The notes: generated by a model from the sequence alone, not told the origin. A stretch of DNA of 63,954 nt from Candidatus Onthenecus intestinigallinarum (GCA_018713325.1 DVFJ01000004.1:1-63954); one strand, 5' to 3'; shown: positions 1 through 9,703, counted from the stretch's first letter. A program made the numbers and translations.

Positions 1-2
1 AC

Positions 3-119
3 TTCCGGTGGCAATGGCGAAGGGGATCCACCTGTTCCCATACCGAACACAGAAGTTAAGCCCTTGTGCGCCGATGGTACTTGGCTGGAGACAGCCCGGG
101 AGAGTAGGTCGCTGCCGGA
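3..119 (+). rRNA. rrf: 5S ribosomal RNA
   Basis: The stretch carries the conserved 5S core (CCATACCGAACACAGAAGTTAAG) and the closing helix, in which the first nine bases from position 4 (TCCGGTGGC) pair with GCTGCCGGA ending at 119. At about 116 nt it has the normal bacterial length. It lies at the very start of the window and is followed at once by a terminator, so it is probably the last gene of an rRNA operon whose 16S and 23S genes lie upstream and out of view. Confidence 0.95.
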
Positions 120-129
120 TCCCAATGAG

Positions 130-161
130 AAAGCGCCCAGACGTTCGTCTGGGCGCTTTCG
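130..161 (+). terminator. rRNA operon terminator
   Basis: A 12-bp hairpin (AAAGCGCCCAGA / TCTGGGCGCTTT) with a short loop lies 11 nt after the 5S rRNA. The T-tract is short, but position and stem strength fit a factor-independent terminator. Confidence 0.8.
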
Positions 162-241
162 TATATGCTCGCAGTCCGTTGCACAGCCGTTACACGGTTG
201 GCGAGGCTATCAGACGTGTAGAGGATCATTCCCCAGACGGC

Positions 242-671
242 TCACCTGAAGCCTGCACAGGCGGCGAGCGCTGCGCATTCCATCTCCACGACGGCACAGC
301 CCTCGCGTCTGCGGGCTTCGACCTTGACCCTGGTTTCGCGATAGAACCCATCCGTGAACCTGGTCAGCACCTCCTGGTACGGCAGGCCGTGTGCGCGCAT
401 CGTCTCCCGGATCGCGCGCCGCGCGTGTTCGCTGACGTCGATGTAGCGCGTGGGCGGCGCGTAGTGGTAGAGGCGCCTTCAGCGCGCAGGGCGCGGCGGG
501 AAATGAGAAAGACGCCTTTAGGGAAGGGCGCCTGGCAGAGCGCGATGTCTTCTCCTCCGTGCCGCACGACATAGACGGGATAGCGCCTGGCGGTGCTGAC
601 GAAATGGGACGCCGTCCGCGCCTGTACCCGGGCGGCATAGGCGCCGACGGCGTCGCCCTTTTTTCGGGCAT
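242..671 (-). pseudogene. Decayed nucleoside phosphorylase (uridine/purine type)
   Basis: Read on the minus strand, the 3' half encodes the C-terminal part of the PNP/UDP phosphorylase family: YHYAPPTRYIDV, then RFTDGFYRET, then GCAVVEMECAALAA before a stop at 242-244. Just upstream, in a different frame, lie YPVYVVRHGGEDIALCQAP and ALRAEGAS. Family members read ...RDEGTSYHYLPP, so the frames join if one base is restored between GCCTCT and ACCACTAC near position 466. Between QAP and the EGAS motif only about 15 residues remain where the family has about 55, so a phosphate/base-binding segment of roughly 40 residues is gone. A good promoter sits just upstream. The gene cannot make an active enzyme. 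The N-terminal frame is also unclear, with an ATG at 671 in yet another frame. Confidence 0.8.
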
Positions 672-694
672 GTCTTTCGCCTGCTTTGAGGCCA

Positions 695-723
695 ATTATA
701 CCCCATCTTGAGGACGCAGGCAA
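695..723 (-). promoter_or_regulatory. Sigma-A promoter facing the phosphorylase pseudogene
   Basis: On the minus strand TTGCCT (723-718), a 17-bp spacer and TATAAT (700-695). The predicted start of transcription is about 17 nt before the ATG at 671. It survives although the gene is broken. Confidence 0.65.
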
Positions 724-758
724 TGAAGCTTTCCGCGCGCGCGGCCTGAAAACAGTGC

Positions 759-787
759 TTGCTTCTTGTGCCCATCTTGTATATAAT
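759..787 (+). promoter_or_regulatory. Sigma-A promoter of the foldase gene
   Basis: TTGCTT at 759-764, a 17-bp spacer and TATAAT at 782-787. This puts the transcript start about 39 nt before the ATG at 833. Confidence 0.75.
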
Positions 788-832
788 AGAGAACAGAATG
801 CGTATCCGTATTCCGAAAGGAAGAGAAAGACG

Positions 833-2215
833 ATGAACAAGTGGCTGAAACTCATGGCGCTGCTGACGGCGCTGCTGATGCTGGCGGGCTGCAACCTGAT
901 CGCGACCGATCCGGTGCTGGATGTCCAGCAGGTTGTCGCCAAGGTAGGCGACACGGAGATCACGAAGGGCGAGTGGCTGGAGCAGACGGAGAACGTGCTG
1001 TACAACAACCAGCTCATGTACTATTATTATTACGGCATGTCCTATGACGTGACCGACAGTCAGGCCATCGCGGATGCGCGCAGCACGGCGATCGACAACA
1101 TGATCACCTACGAAGTGCTGACGCAGAAGGCGGCGGCGGAGGGCCTGGACGTGCTCAGCGAGGAGGAGCAGGCGCAGGTAGAGGAGAGCGTCCAGAGCGA
1201 CTGGGACTCCTATCTGGACAGCTATACGACGCTCTACTTCTCCGACTCGGAGCTGGAGGGCGAGGAGCTGGAGAGCGCCGTCGTCGCCCGCATGGAGGAG
1301 GACGGCATCACCCAGGACGCGCTGCGCGAGATGTACACCGACGAGATCGTCGACGATCACCTCTATCAGTTTGCCATCCAGGACGTCGAGGTGACGGACG
1401 ACGAGGTGCAGATGGAGTATGATGGGCTGGTGCTTGATCAGCAGGGCACGCTGGACACGACGCCCACGCTCTATCAGAGCTATGTGTCCGACGGAACGGA
1501 CATCTATTACGTGCCGGATGGCTACCGTGGCATCAAGCAGATTCTGATCGCGCTGGACGATGAGCAGGCCAGCGAGATCTCCGAACTGCAGTCGACGCTC
1601 ACGGCCAACGAGACTGCCCTGGAGGATCTGCGCACGCAGCTGGATGAGCTGCAGAATCCGGAGGAGGGCGAGGAGACCACGGCCACGCCGGGCGAGATTG
1701 AGGCGAGCACCGCGCAGATCGAGTCCCAGATCGCACAGCTGGAAGAGGAAAATGCGACGGCGCAGACGCAGCTGGACGAGCTGCAGACGCAGGCCTATGC
1801 GCAGATCGAGGCGACCGCGAGCGAGGCGCTGGAGAAGGCGCAGGCTGGCGAGGACTTCGACGAGCTCATCGCGACCTATGGCGAGGATGACGGCATGACG
1901 CAGGAGCCGTATGCGAGCCAGGGCTATCCGGTGTGCGAGGGCCTGACGGCTTACGTGACGGAGTTCCAGGATGCGGCGATGGCGCTGGAGAAGGTCGGCG
2001 ACATCTCCGGACTGGTCAAGACGAGTTACGGCTACCACATCCTGCAGTATGCGCAGGACATTCCCTCTGGCCCCGTCGCATATGAGACGGTGGAGGAAGA
2101 TCTGCGCGCGCAGATGCTCAGTGAGAAGCAGAGCGCAGCCTACACGGCCAAGGTGGACGAATGGGTCGCGGAGGCCGATGTGGAGCGCAACGAGCGGCTG
2201 CTCCAGGCGGACTGA
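833..2215 (+). CDS. PrsA/SurA-like foldase lipoprotein with coiled-coil insertion
   Basis: A 460-residue secreted peptidyl-prolyl isomerase, expected to help proteins fold outside the membrane. The start at 833 follows AAAGGAAGAG and opens a lipoprotein signal peptide with lipobox LAGC, so the mature protein should be lipid-anchored. An N-terminal SurA-type region (KVGDTEITKGEW onward) is followed by a parvulin-type domain: its first strand (YRGIKQILIAL, about residue 230) and its end (ISGLVKTSYGYHILQYA, about 400) are clear. Between the first strand and the GEDFDELIATYGED helix lies an insertion of about 80 residues, rich in Q, E, A and L with heptad spacing, probably a coiled coil interrupted by a PEEGEETTATPGE loop. 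Ordinary parvulins lack this. The gene is monocistronic, with its own promoter and terminator. Confidence 0.85.
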   Translation: MNKWLKLMALLTALLMLAGCNLIATDPVLDVQQVVAKVGDTEITKGEWLEQTENVLYNNQLMYYYYYGMSYDVTDSQAIADARSTAIDNMITYEVLTQKAAAEGLDVLSEEEQAQVEESVQSDWDSYLDSYTTLYFSDSELEGEELESAVVARMEEDGITQDALREMYTDEIVDDHLYQFAIQDVEVTDDEVQMEYDGLVLDQQGTLDTTPTLYQSYVSDGTDIYYVPDGYRGIKQILIALDDEQASEISELQSTLTANETALEDLRTQLDELQNPEEGEETTATPGEIEASTAQIESQIAQLEEENATAQTQLDELQTQAYAQIEATASEALEKAQAGEDFDELIATYGEDDGMTQEPYASQGYPVCEGLTAYVTEFQDAAMALEKVGDISGLVKTSYGYHILQYAQDIPSGPVAYETVEEDLRAQMLSEKQSAAYTAKVDEWVAEADVERNERLLQAD

Positions 2216-2228
2216 CGGCGCAACGGTT

Positions 2229-2260
2229 GGCCCGCCGCACGGACGTGCGGCGGGCCTTTC
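2229..2260 (+). terminator. Terminator after the foldase gene
   Basis: GGCCCGCCGCAC pairs with GTGCGGCGGGCC around a 4-nt loop, followed by TTTC. Confidence 0.8.
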
Positions 2261-2319
2261 ACATTTCCGGTCGATGAAGGCGGCCTCCTTCGCAGGCGGG
2301 CCGTACAAAGGACAATGCG

Positions 2320-3741
2320 ATGAAGACAAAGAGCATCCGGCGAAACTATCTGTACAACGTGACCTATCAGTGCTTTCTGCTGGTGGTTTCGCTGCTCACC
2401 ATTCCGTATGTTTCCCGCGTATTGGGGCCGGACAACGTGGGGCAGTACAGCTTCGTGCAGTCGATTGCGGACCTGTTCGCCCTGGGGGCAGTGCTGGGTT
2501 CTGCGACGTATGCCATGCAGGAAGTCGCACATGTACAGACGGACCGCGCGGCGGCCAGCCGTGTGTTCTGGGAAATCTTTCTCTTTCGGCTCATGACGGC
2601 CTCGGTCGTTTGCATCGCATATCTGTGCGTCGCGGCCTTCAGCGGGCGCTATCGGGTGCTGTTCTGGATCCAGTCGATGGCCCTTGCCGCGTCCGTGCTG
2701 GACGTCAGCTGGTTCTTTCAGGGCCTTGAGGAATTCCGACTGACCGTCGTCCGCTCCACGGCGGTCAAAGGCCTGGGCATGGCGGCGATTTTTATCTTTG
2801 TTCGGACGGAAAACGACCTGATTCCCTATGCGGTGATCAACGGCGTGGCTGCACTGGGCGGCAACGCCTCGCTGTGGCTGGCGCTGCGCCGCAGGCTCGT
2901 GCGCACGCCTGTGCGCAGCCTGCGCGTGCTGCGCCATCTGAAGCCTGCGCTGAGCCTGTTTGCGCCCGCGCTGGCGGTGTGGATGTATACGTTGCTGGAC
3001 AAGACGATCCTTGGCATCTTTTCGGGCGACGCACAGGTGGGCTATTATACGCGCGCCGAACAGATCGTCAAGATCGCCCTGACCGTGATCACATCCCTGG
3101 GGGCAGTTCTGCTCCCACGCATCACATCCTGCCTGCATGCTGGGCGTCAGGAGGAGATGCGAAGCTATATCGACCGCGCCGTGCGCTTTTCGATGATGCT
3201 GGGCATGCCGCTGGCGTTTGGCATCGCGTCTGTGGCGGATAAGTTGGTGCCTATCTTTCTGGGAGAACGTTTTTTGCCCTCCATCCCGCTGCTATACATG
3301 CTCTGTCCGCTGCCCGTGCTGATTGGAACGGCGAGCATCATTGGCACGCCGTTGCTGCTGCCGCTTGGACGCCATGCGCGCTATTCCCGCTGCGTCGTCA
3401 CGGGCGCGCTGATCAATATGACGTTCAACCTGCTGCTCGTAGGGCGGTTTGCAGCGCTGGGCGTGGCGTTTGGCACGCTCATGGCAGAGAGCACGGTGAC
3501 ACTGCTGGAGATGCGCAGCGTGCGGGATTACCTGAGCTGCCGGAAGACCGCGTCATACTTCATCCGATACGGCGTCATGGCATTGGGCATGGCGGCCTGC
3601 GTGCGCGTGAGCGCGCGGTTGCCGCTGACAGGCGCAGCGCAGCTGGCGGCGATGGTCACGGTGGGCATGGCCGTCTATGCGCTTGAGCTGCTGCTCGTCC
3701 GTGATCCGGCGCTTGCAGAGGCGCGCCGTTTTTTCAAATGA
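2320..3741 (+). CDS. Polysaccharide flippase (Wzx/RfbX family)
   Basis: A 473-residue integral membrane protein of the MOP superfamily, expected to move lipid-linked oligosaccharide units across the membrane. It starts with the typical RfbX N-terminus (NYLYNVTYQ, then SRVLGPDNVGQYSF, with an YVSRVLGP-type motif after the first helix) and has about 12 to 14 hydrophobic segments. The WFFQGLEE motif near residue 130 is also typical of RfbX proteins. It stands alone between the foldase and rpoD, but a glycosyltransferase and a polymerase/ligase-like gene follow rpoD, so it probably serves the same surface polysaccharide. A second flippase in this window lies at 26947. The substrate cannot be told from the sequence. 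Confidence 0.85.
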   Translation: MKTKSIRRNYLYNVTYQCFLLVVSLLTIPYVSRVLGPDNVGQYSFVQSIADLFALGAVLGSATYAMQEVAHVQTDRAAASRVFWEIFLFRLMTASVVCIAYLCVAAFSGRYRVLFWIQSMALAASVLDVSWFFQGLEEFRLTVVRSTAVKGLGMAAIFIFVRTENDLIPYAVINGVAALGGNASLWLALRRRLVRTPVRSLRVLRHLKPALSLFAPALAVWMYTLLDKTILGIFSGDAQVGYYTRAEQIVKIALTVITSLGAVLLPRITSCLHAGRQEEMRSYIDRAVRFSMMLGMPLAFGIASVADKLVPIFLGERFLPSIPLLYMLCPLPVLIGTASIIGTPLLLPLGRHARYSRCVVTGALINMTFNLLLVGRFAALGVAFGTLMAESTVTLLEMRSVRDYLSCRKTASYFIRYGVMALGMAACVRVSARLPLTGAAQLAAMVTVGMAVYALELLLVRDPALAEARRFFK

Positions 3742-3896
3742 CGGGCATGCATGCCTGCGCTACGGGAGATGCTAGGCATGAATCATGACACCGATATCGC
3801 GTGTGAAACTTTATTTTTCCTTTTTCACTTTTATGGCAGGAAAAAAAGCGAATCATGTTGAAAAACGAAAAGCCGGTTTTCATGGCAGAACGGCCC

Positions 3897-3917
3897 GCCC
3901 GCGCATTTTGTGCGGGC
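3897..3917 (+). promoter_or_regulatory. Hairpin in the rpoD leader
   Basis: The 250 nt between the flippase and rpoD hold no gene. They contain an A/T-rich stretch (3805-3870) and a perfect 9-bp hairpin, GCCCGCGCA / TGTGCGGGC, with a 3-nt loop. It could be a weak terminator or attenuator. I find no convincing sigma-A promoter in this gap. Confidence 0.4.
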
Positions 3918-3991
3918 AGGCTTTCGATACAGGCGGTTGCGGGTTGCCGCGGCGTTGGCGGATGCGGACGAGGGGAAGAGGATGTGACGTC

Positions 3992-5080
<1,089 letters not shown>

Positions 5081-5111
5081 TGGGCGGAGCCGCCCGACGA
5101 CAGGGCGTTTG

Positions 5112-5141
5112 GGAGCGGCCTTTGGCCGCTCCTTGATTTTT
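5112..5141 (+). terminator. rpoD terminator
   Basis: GGAGCGGCC-TTT-GGCCGCTCC followed by TTGATTTTT. Confidence 0.9.
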
Positions 5142-5173
5142 GCCCTGTGCAATGATAAGATGGGAGGGATGAC

Positions 5174-6172
5174 ATGCGCATTTCCGTGGCGCTGGCCGCC
5201 TATAATGGCGAACGGTACATCGAAGCGCAGCTGCGCTCACTGCTGGAGCAGACGCGGCGGCCAGATGAGGTGATCGTCTGCGACGATGCCTCCACCGACG
5301 GCACCTGCGCTGTCGTGGAGCGCTTCATCGCGGACAACGCGTGCGCGGGCTGGCAGCTCGTGCGCCGCGAGCGCAACGTCGGATACCACCACAACTTTTT
5401 GGATGCGGTCGCGCGCGCGACTGGCGACGTCATCTGCCTGTGCGATCAGGACGACATGTGGCTGCCCGACCGCATTCGCCGCTGTGAGGAGGTGCTGGCG
5501 GCGCACCCGGAGCTAGATGGCATGATGGTCGGCTACGGCGTCATCGACGCGCAGGGGCGCGAGATTCCCACCCCTGCGGGCGTGCGCTTCGTGCCCGAGC
5601 GCTTTGACGGGACGCTCGTGCGTCACGCGCCGGCGGACTTCATCGGCTGCTCGTTCACGCGCGGCTTTTCCATGGCCTTCCGCGCGCGCATCCGGCCCGT
5701 GTTCGCCGGACAGCCGGACACCGGCCGCCTGCTCGGGCACGACTGGCTGATCGCCTGCGCGGCGGCATTGTGCGGCGGCTTTGCGTGCCTGAATGAAAAG
5801 CTCGCGCTCTACCGCTCGCACGGGGAGAATTTCTCCATCGCAGGGGCGGGCAAGCGACGCATGATCGACGCACAGCGCCGGTTGCTGGCCGTTCAGATGT
5901 GCCTGGACGCGCATGAGGCGCTGCGCGCATGGAGCGACGGCCTGCCGCATGCGGACGCGGCGTTTCGCTCGGCGCTGGCGCGGCACATCGCGTTCGAGCG
6001 GCGGCGGCTGCGGTTCCTGCGCGGAAAGAATCCCGCCCGCTGGCTCGCGCTGGGCGCGTATCTGGGGGAGTACAGGCGCTTTTACCGCACGTGGGGCGGG
6101 GCGCTGACCATCTGGGCGGGCGACCTGATGTACACATACAGGCCTGCAAGGCGTAAGGAGGATGGGAGATGA
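5174..6172 (+). CDS. Family 2 glycosyltransferase, rhamnosyltransferase-like
   Basis: A 332-residue cytoplasmic GT-A enzyme that should add one sugar to a lipid-linked saccharide. The N-terminus is a classic GT2 fold (ISVALAAYNGERYIEAQL, then EVIVCDDASTDGT), and the metal-binding motif is CLCDQDDMW, the DQDD form common in rhamnosyltransferases. GHDWLIACAA near residue 195 fits the acceptor-side acidic motif. The donor is not determined. RBS GGGAGGG lies 5 nt before the ATG. Its 3' end overlaps the next gene by 4 nt (ATGA), so the two are translated together. It is not a close copy of the four GT2 genes at 21847-25775. Confidence 0.85.
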   Translation: MRISVALAAYNGERYIEAQLRSLLEQTRRPDEVIVCDDASTDGTCAVVERFIADNACAGWQLVRRERNVGYHHNFLDAVARATGDVICLCDQDDMWLPDRIRRCEEVLAAHPELDGMMVGYGVIDAQGREIPTPAGVRFVPERFDGTLVRHAPADFIGCSFTRGFSMAFRARIRPVFAGQPDTGRLLGHDWLIACAAALCGGFACLNEKLALYRSHGENFSIAGAGKRRMIDAQRRLLAVQMCLDAHEALRAWSDGLPHADAAFRSALARHIAFERRRLRFLRGKNPARWLALGAYLGEYRRFYRTWGGALTIWAGDLMYTYRPARRKEDGR

Positions 6173-7674
6173 CGAGACTGGAGCATCTGAAGGCGCGCCT
6201 TTCCATGAAGCGCGTCCTGCTGCCGGCGCTGTTTCTGCTGGCGCTATGCTATCCGCTGCATCCGGCGCTGGGGTATGTGACGGCGGCGCTGCTGATCGCC
6301 GTGTGCGCGCTGTGCGAGCTGCCGGCCGCGCTGTATGCGTATGTGTTCCTCTTCTGGATGGATGAGGTGATGCCCTTTGCGCTGCTGGGCGGATCGATCG
6401 TGCGCGTGATGCAGCTGGCGCTGGGCGTGCGCCTGGCGGTCACGGTCGTGCGCTGCCGCCTGTGGGTCCGGCTCAGCGACGTCGCGCTGGCGGCGTTCAC
6501 CGTGGCGGCCTGCGCGGTCGGGCTGGCCGTTCACGGCGTCACGGGCGAGATGCTCAGCTTCGGCTTGAATGTGGGCCTGTTCGTGCTCATGCGCGTGGCG
6601 CTTCGCGCGCGTGCGGATGCGCCGTGGGTCGCGCGCGGCATGCTGCGCACGTATGTCTATGGCGCGGTGGCGGCGGTGGCCGTCGGATTTGCGCAGCAGC
6701 GCTTTGTCACGCTGCTGCTGGGCGAATTCACGCAGAGCTACGCCCGCTTCATGGGCACGTTCGAGCCCAACTTCACGGCGGTGTTCCTCGGCGCGGCGAT
6801 CCTCATCTGGATGGCGCTGGACTGGGAGCGGCCCTGGCAGGATCTGCTGGTGCTGGGCGTGCTGGGCGGGGCGCTGCTGTCCACGTTCTCCATGACGGGC
6901 ATGCTGTGCTTTTTCCTCGCTTCGCTGTTCATGTTCGTGCGCATGCGCCGCGGGCTGCGGCGGACGCTCGTGCGCGTAGGCCGGGCGGTGCCCGTGGCGC
7001 TGGCGGTCTTCGCGGCGTTTTCGGCGTTCGTGTCGTTGCGCGGTGTGGAGTCCTTCACGCGCGGGCTGATCTCGGAGGACATGCACGACTACGTCTACTA
7101 TATCGAGGAAGAGGACTACGTCTACGCGCGCGACCACGGCATCGACTTCATGGAGGTCTCCAGGCGCGCGAGCGATACGATCACCGAGGAGGAGCGGCAG
7201 GCGTCTGTCGATCAGCACATGGACGCGCTGGATCATTCCGTGCAGCAAAGCGCCCTGCTCGTGCGCCTGCAGGAGGCGGTCGAGCGCGTGACGAGCGGAG
7301 ACTGGGACAAGCTCACCTCCGGACGCTATGGCCTCTTTCGCATGAAGCTGTCGGACTTTGGCGCGCTGCCGCTGTGGCAGAAACTCGTCGGCACGGGGCC
7401 GGACGCGCAGCTCACCTATCAGCCGAACGCCCGCCAGCGCAACTACGCGCACAACAGCTGGCTCGACGCGCTCTACAGCTTCGGCTTCATCGGCTTCGCG
7501 CTGCTGGTCTGCTGGATTGTGCGCTCGATGCGCGGCAACCTGTTTGCAGGCATCCGCCTGACGGGCAGCACGGCGCTGGCCGTGCAGCTGGCGCGCGTGG
7601 CGCTGATGCTGGGCGGGCTGACGCTGTCGATGCACATCAACCGCACATTCCTGTTCTTCTTCTTCATGGGATGA
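6169..7674 (+). CDS. O-antigen ligase/polymerase-like membrane protein
   Basis: A 501-residue protein with about 10 to 12 membrane helices and one large extracytoplasmic loop (about residues 300-425, rich in charged residues such as YIEEEDYVYARDHG). Shortly after the loop comes YAHNSWLDALYSFGFIGFAL, the HNxxLd...G motif of the Wzy_C/O-antigen ligase superfamily. Members polymerise or ligate lipid-linked polysaccharides outside the membrane. Overlap with the preceding glycosyltransferase supports a role in the same polymer. Whether it is a polymerase or a ligase cannot be read from the sequence. The next gene follows after 25 nt. Confidence 0.8.
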   Translation: MTRLEHLKARLSMKRVLLPALFLLALCYPLHPALGYVTAALLIAVCALCELPAALYAYVFLFWMDEVMPFALLGGSIVRVMQLALGVRLAVTVVRCRLWVRLSDVALAAFTVAACAVGLAVHGVTGEMLSFGLNVGLFVLMRVALRARADAPWVARGMLRTYVYGAVAAVAVGFAQQRFVTLLLGEFTQSYARFMGTFEPNFTAVFLGAAILIWMALDWERPWQDLLVLGVLGGALLSTFSMTGMLCFFLASLFMFVRMRRGLRRTLVRVGRAVPVALAVFAAFSAFVSLRGVESFTRGLISEDMHDYVYYIEEEDYVYARDHGIDFMEVSRRASDTITEEERQASVDQHMDALDHSVQQSALLVRLQEAVERVTSGDWDKLTSGRYGLFRMKLSDFGALPLWQKLVGTGPDAQLTYQPNARQRNYAHNSWLDALYSFGFIGFALLVCWIVRSMRGNLFAGIRLTGSTALAVQLARVALMLGGLTLSMHINRTFLFFFFMG

Positions 7675-7699
7675 GGATGCCAAAAAGGAGGATGGACGC

Positions 7700-8608
7700 A
7701 TGTTGAAAAAGGTGGTGGCGCTGTGTGTTGCGCTGTGCCTTTCGCTGAGCGCGGGCAGCGCGCTGGCGGGCAAGCCCTACGTGGCGCGGATCATCGTCGA
7801 GGATGAGATCTCGGAGTACAGCTACTATTACGACCACGTCGGCGTGCTGGCGGCGCTGGACGAGCTGATGGAGGATCGGGACAACCGGGCGCTGCTGCTG
7901 TACCTGAACACGCCGGGCGGCAGCATGTACGAGGTGGACGAGCTGTACGCCAAGCTGATGGCATACCGGGAAACGACCGGCCGCCCCGTCTATGCGTTCG
8001 CGGCGCAGGCGGCGCTGTCGGGCGGCATGTATGTCGCGATGGCGGCGGACAGGTTCATGGCCGCGCGCATGAGCGATCTGGGCTCCATCGGCGTCATCTA
8101 TACGCTCACGAGCGAGGCCGGGCTGTATGAGAAGCTGGGCATCGAGTCGTACATCGTCGCATCCGGCGAGAACAAGGCGTTCGGCTGGCCGGAGCTGACG
8201 GACGAGCAGCGCGCGTTTTTGCAGGAGAGCGTGGACGAGGCGTTCGACGTCTTCGTGCAGATCATCTGTGAGGCGCGCGATTTGACGCGCGAGGAGGTGC
8301 TCGCCTTTGCCGACGGGCGCACGTTCACGGCGAAGAAGGCGCTGGAGTACGGCCTGATCGACGCGGTCATGACCTATGACGAGGCGGTGGACGCGCTATA
8401 TGCGGCCGCCGGCCTGGATGACGCGCCGCTCGTCGACTATCCGGTGTACGACGAGGAGGCGTGGGACGAATGGGACGACATGGACTGGATACAGGACGAG
8501 GAGGATAATCTGCTCGACTGGATCGAGGAGCGCCTGACGCGCGGCGTCCGGCAGGACGGCCTGATGGCGTTGGCGCGGCCTGCGCTGCGCGAGGCTGTGG
8601 CGCGCTGA
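7700..8608 (+). CDS. SppA-like S49 signal peptide peptidase
   Basis: A 302-residue member of serine peptidase family S49. A signal peptide or anchor (KKVVALCVALCLSLSAGSALA) starts the protein. The S49 landmarks follow in order: LLLYLNTPGGSMYEV, then AAQAALSGGMYVAMAAD with the probable nucleophile serine, then MSDLGSIGVIYT, and GENKAF with a likely general-base lysine. LTREEVLAFADGRTFTAKKALEYGLID is the usual C-terminal half. The last 50 residues are a very acidic tail (DEEAWDEWDDMDW) not typical of SppA. Family members clear cleaved signal peptides from the membrane. The gene lies in a run of envelope genes, 25 nt after the ligase-like gene. Confidence 0.85.
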   Translation: MLKKVVALCVALCLSLSAGSALAGKPYVARIIVEDEISEYSYYYDHVGVLAALDELMEDRDNRALLLYLNTPGGSMYEVDELYAKLMAYRETTGRPVYAFAAQAALSGGMYVAMAADRFMAARMSDLGSIGVIYTLTSEAGLYEKLGIESYIVASGENKAFGWPELTDEQRAFLQESVDEAFDVFVQIICEARDLTREEVLAFADGRTFTAKKALEYGLIDAVMTYDEAVDALYAAAGLDDAPLVDYPVYDEEAWDEWDDMDWIQDEEDNLLDWIEERLTRGVRQDGLMALARPALREAVAR

Positions 8609-8696
8609 GGCCTTTTTCCGGGAGATGGCAGGGTTTGCGTCCGGACATTCGTCTACTGTGCGGAGGGCCGCTCAGGCCCCGGAAAGGAGGGGCGGC

Positions 8697-9659
8697 GTGA
8701 AATCGTATCGCTTATGGGCGCTGCTGGCGGCGCTTTGCCTTTGGGCGGCTCCGTGCGCGGCGCAGGGCGCGTCGCCGACGACGGGCCTGGAGACGGGCAG
8801 GGCGTACCGGCCCGTGCTCGTCAACCTGGACAACGAGCCGGGCGCGCGGCCGCAGATCGGCCTGGCGGCGGCGGACGTCGTGTATGAAATGGTGCTCTAT
8901 GAGGGCGGGTATACGCGCTATACGGCCGTGTACAACGACCGCATCCCCGAGTATGTCGAGAGCGTGCGCAGCGCGCGCATCTGCCACGTAGACCTGTACG
9001 GCGACTGGGGCGGCGCGTTCGTGTTCAACGGCGTGCAGGAAAAGGCGGGCACAAACACCTACGAATACATCGAGGACGGGCACCCCATCCTCCAGGCGTG
9101 GGACGGCATCAAGAGCCCCAAGTTCTACAGCCGCGACGAAAACCGGCAAAGCCCGAACAACGTGCGCTTTGCGCTGGCGCAGGCGATGGAGTCGGCGGAC
9201 TTCACGGCCCCGGAGCGCTCGCCGCTGCGCTTTGACGCGGAGAGCCCCACGCGTGCGGGCGACGACGTCGTCGAGTTTGCGATTCCCTACCGCGTAGGCA
9301 GCTACCATCCCTCGTATCTGTACGACGCCGACAGCGGCAGCTACCGGCGCTACTACAACGGACAGCCGATGTACGACGGCATGAGCGGCGAGGCGATCAC
9401 CTGCCAGAACGTGATCGTGATGACGGCGCAGCTCACCTGGTATGAAAAGGACGGCGAGCGCCCGCTCTACCGGCTGACCGGCACGGGCGCGTGCACGTAC
9501 TTCACCGGCGGCAAGCGCTTCGAGGGGACGTGGGAGCGCGAAAGCTGGTCCCAGACCACGCGCTACCTGGACGCGCAGGGCGAGGAGGTGCGCTTCACGC
9601 CCGGGCGGACGTTCATCCAGATCGTCCCCGAGGGGCAGCGCATCGACATCTTTGGCTGA
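8697..9659 (+). CDS. Secreted DUF3048 (YerB-family) protein
   Basis: A 320-residue exported protein. I choose the GTG at 8697 because GGAAAGGAGG lies 6 nt upstream and the next residues form a signal peptide (LWALLAALCLWAAPCAA). The DUF3048 signature is clear: PVLVNLDNEPGARPQIGLA, then ADVVYEMVLYEGGYTRYTAVY, then VESVRSARICHVDL. This family (Bacillus YerB) has two domains, a DUF3048 N-terminal and a C-terminal one, and both appear here; its biochemical role is unknown, although it belongs to the cell envelope. It is a SPI-type signal rather than a clear lipobox. It follows sppA by 88 nt and ends at a terminator shared with the convergent gene. Confidence 0.8.
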   Translation: MKSYRLWALLAALCLWAAPCAAQGASPTTGLETGRAYRPVLVNLDNEPGARPQIGLAAADVVYEMVLYEGGYTRYTAVYNDRIPEYVESVRSARICHVDLYGDWGGAFVFNGVQEKAGTNTYEYIEDGHPILQAWDGIKSPKFYSRDENRQSPNNVRFALAQAMESADFTAPERSPLRFDAESPTRAGDDVVEFAIPYRVGSYHPSYLYDADSGSYRRYYNGQPMYDGMSGEAITCQNVIVMTAQLTWYEKDGERPLYRLTGTGACTYFTGGKRFEGTWERESWSQTTRYLDAQGEEVRFTPGRTFIQIVPEGQRIDIFG

Positions 9660-9670
9660 CGAGAACAAAG

Positions 9671-9703
9671 CGCGGCGGGCACGGTTTTCGTGCCCGCCGC
9701 GTT
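9671..9703. terminator. Bidirectional terminator between convergent genes
   Basis: A 13-bp stem CGCGGCGGGCACG / CGTGCCCGCCGCG with a 5-nt T-rich loop lies between the DUF3048 gene and the minus-strand SGNH-like gene. Confidence 0.85.

Noticed and set aside
3785..3991. In-frame upstream extension of rpoD by about 70 residues
   Set aside because: The extension has no similarity to sigma factors, and AGGGGAAGAGG marks the ATG at 3992.
5133..5161. TTGATT-17-TAAGAT inside and after the rpoD terminator, resembling a promoter for the glycosyltransferase
   Set aside because: Transcription would begin about 6 nt before the ATG and exclude the GGGAGGG ribosome binding site, so it cannot serve this start well.
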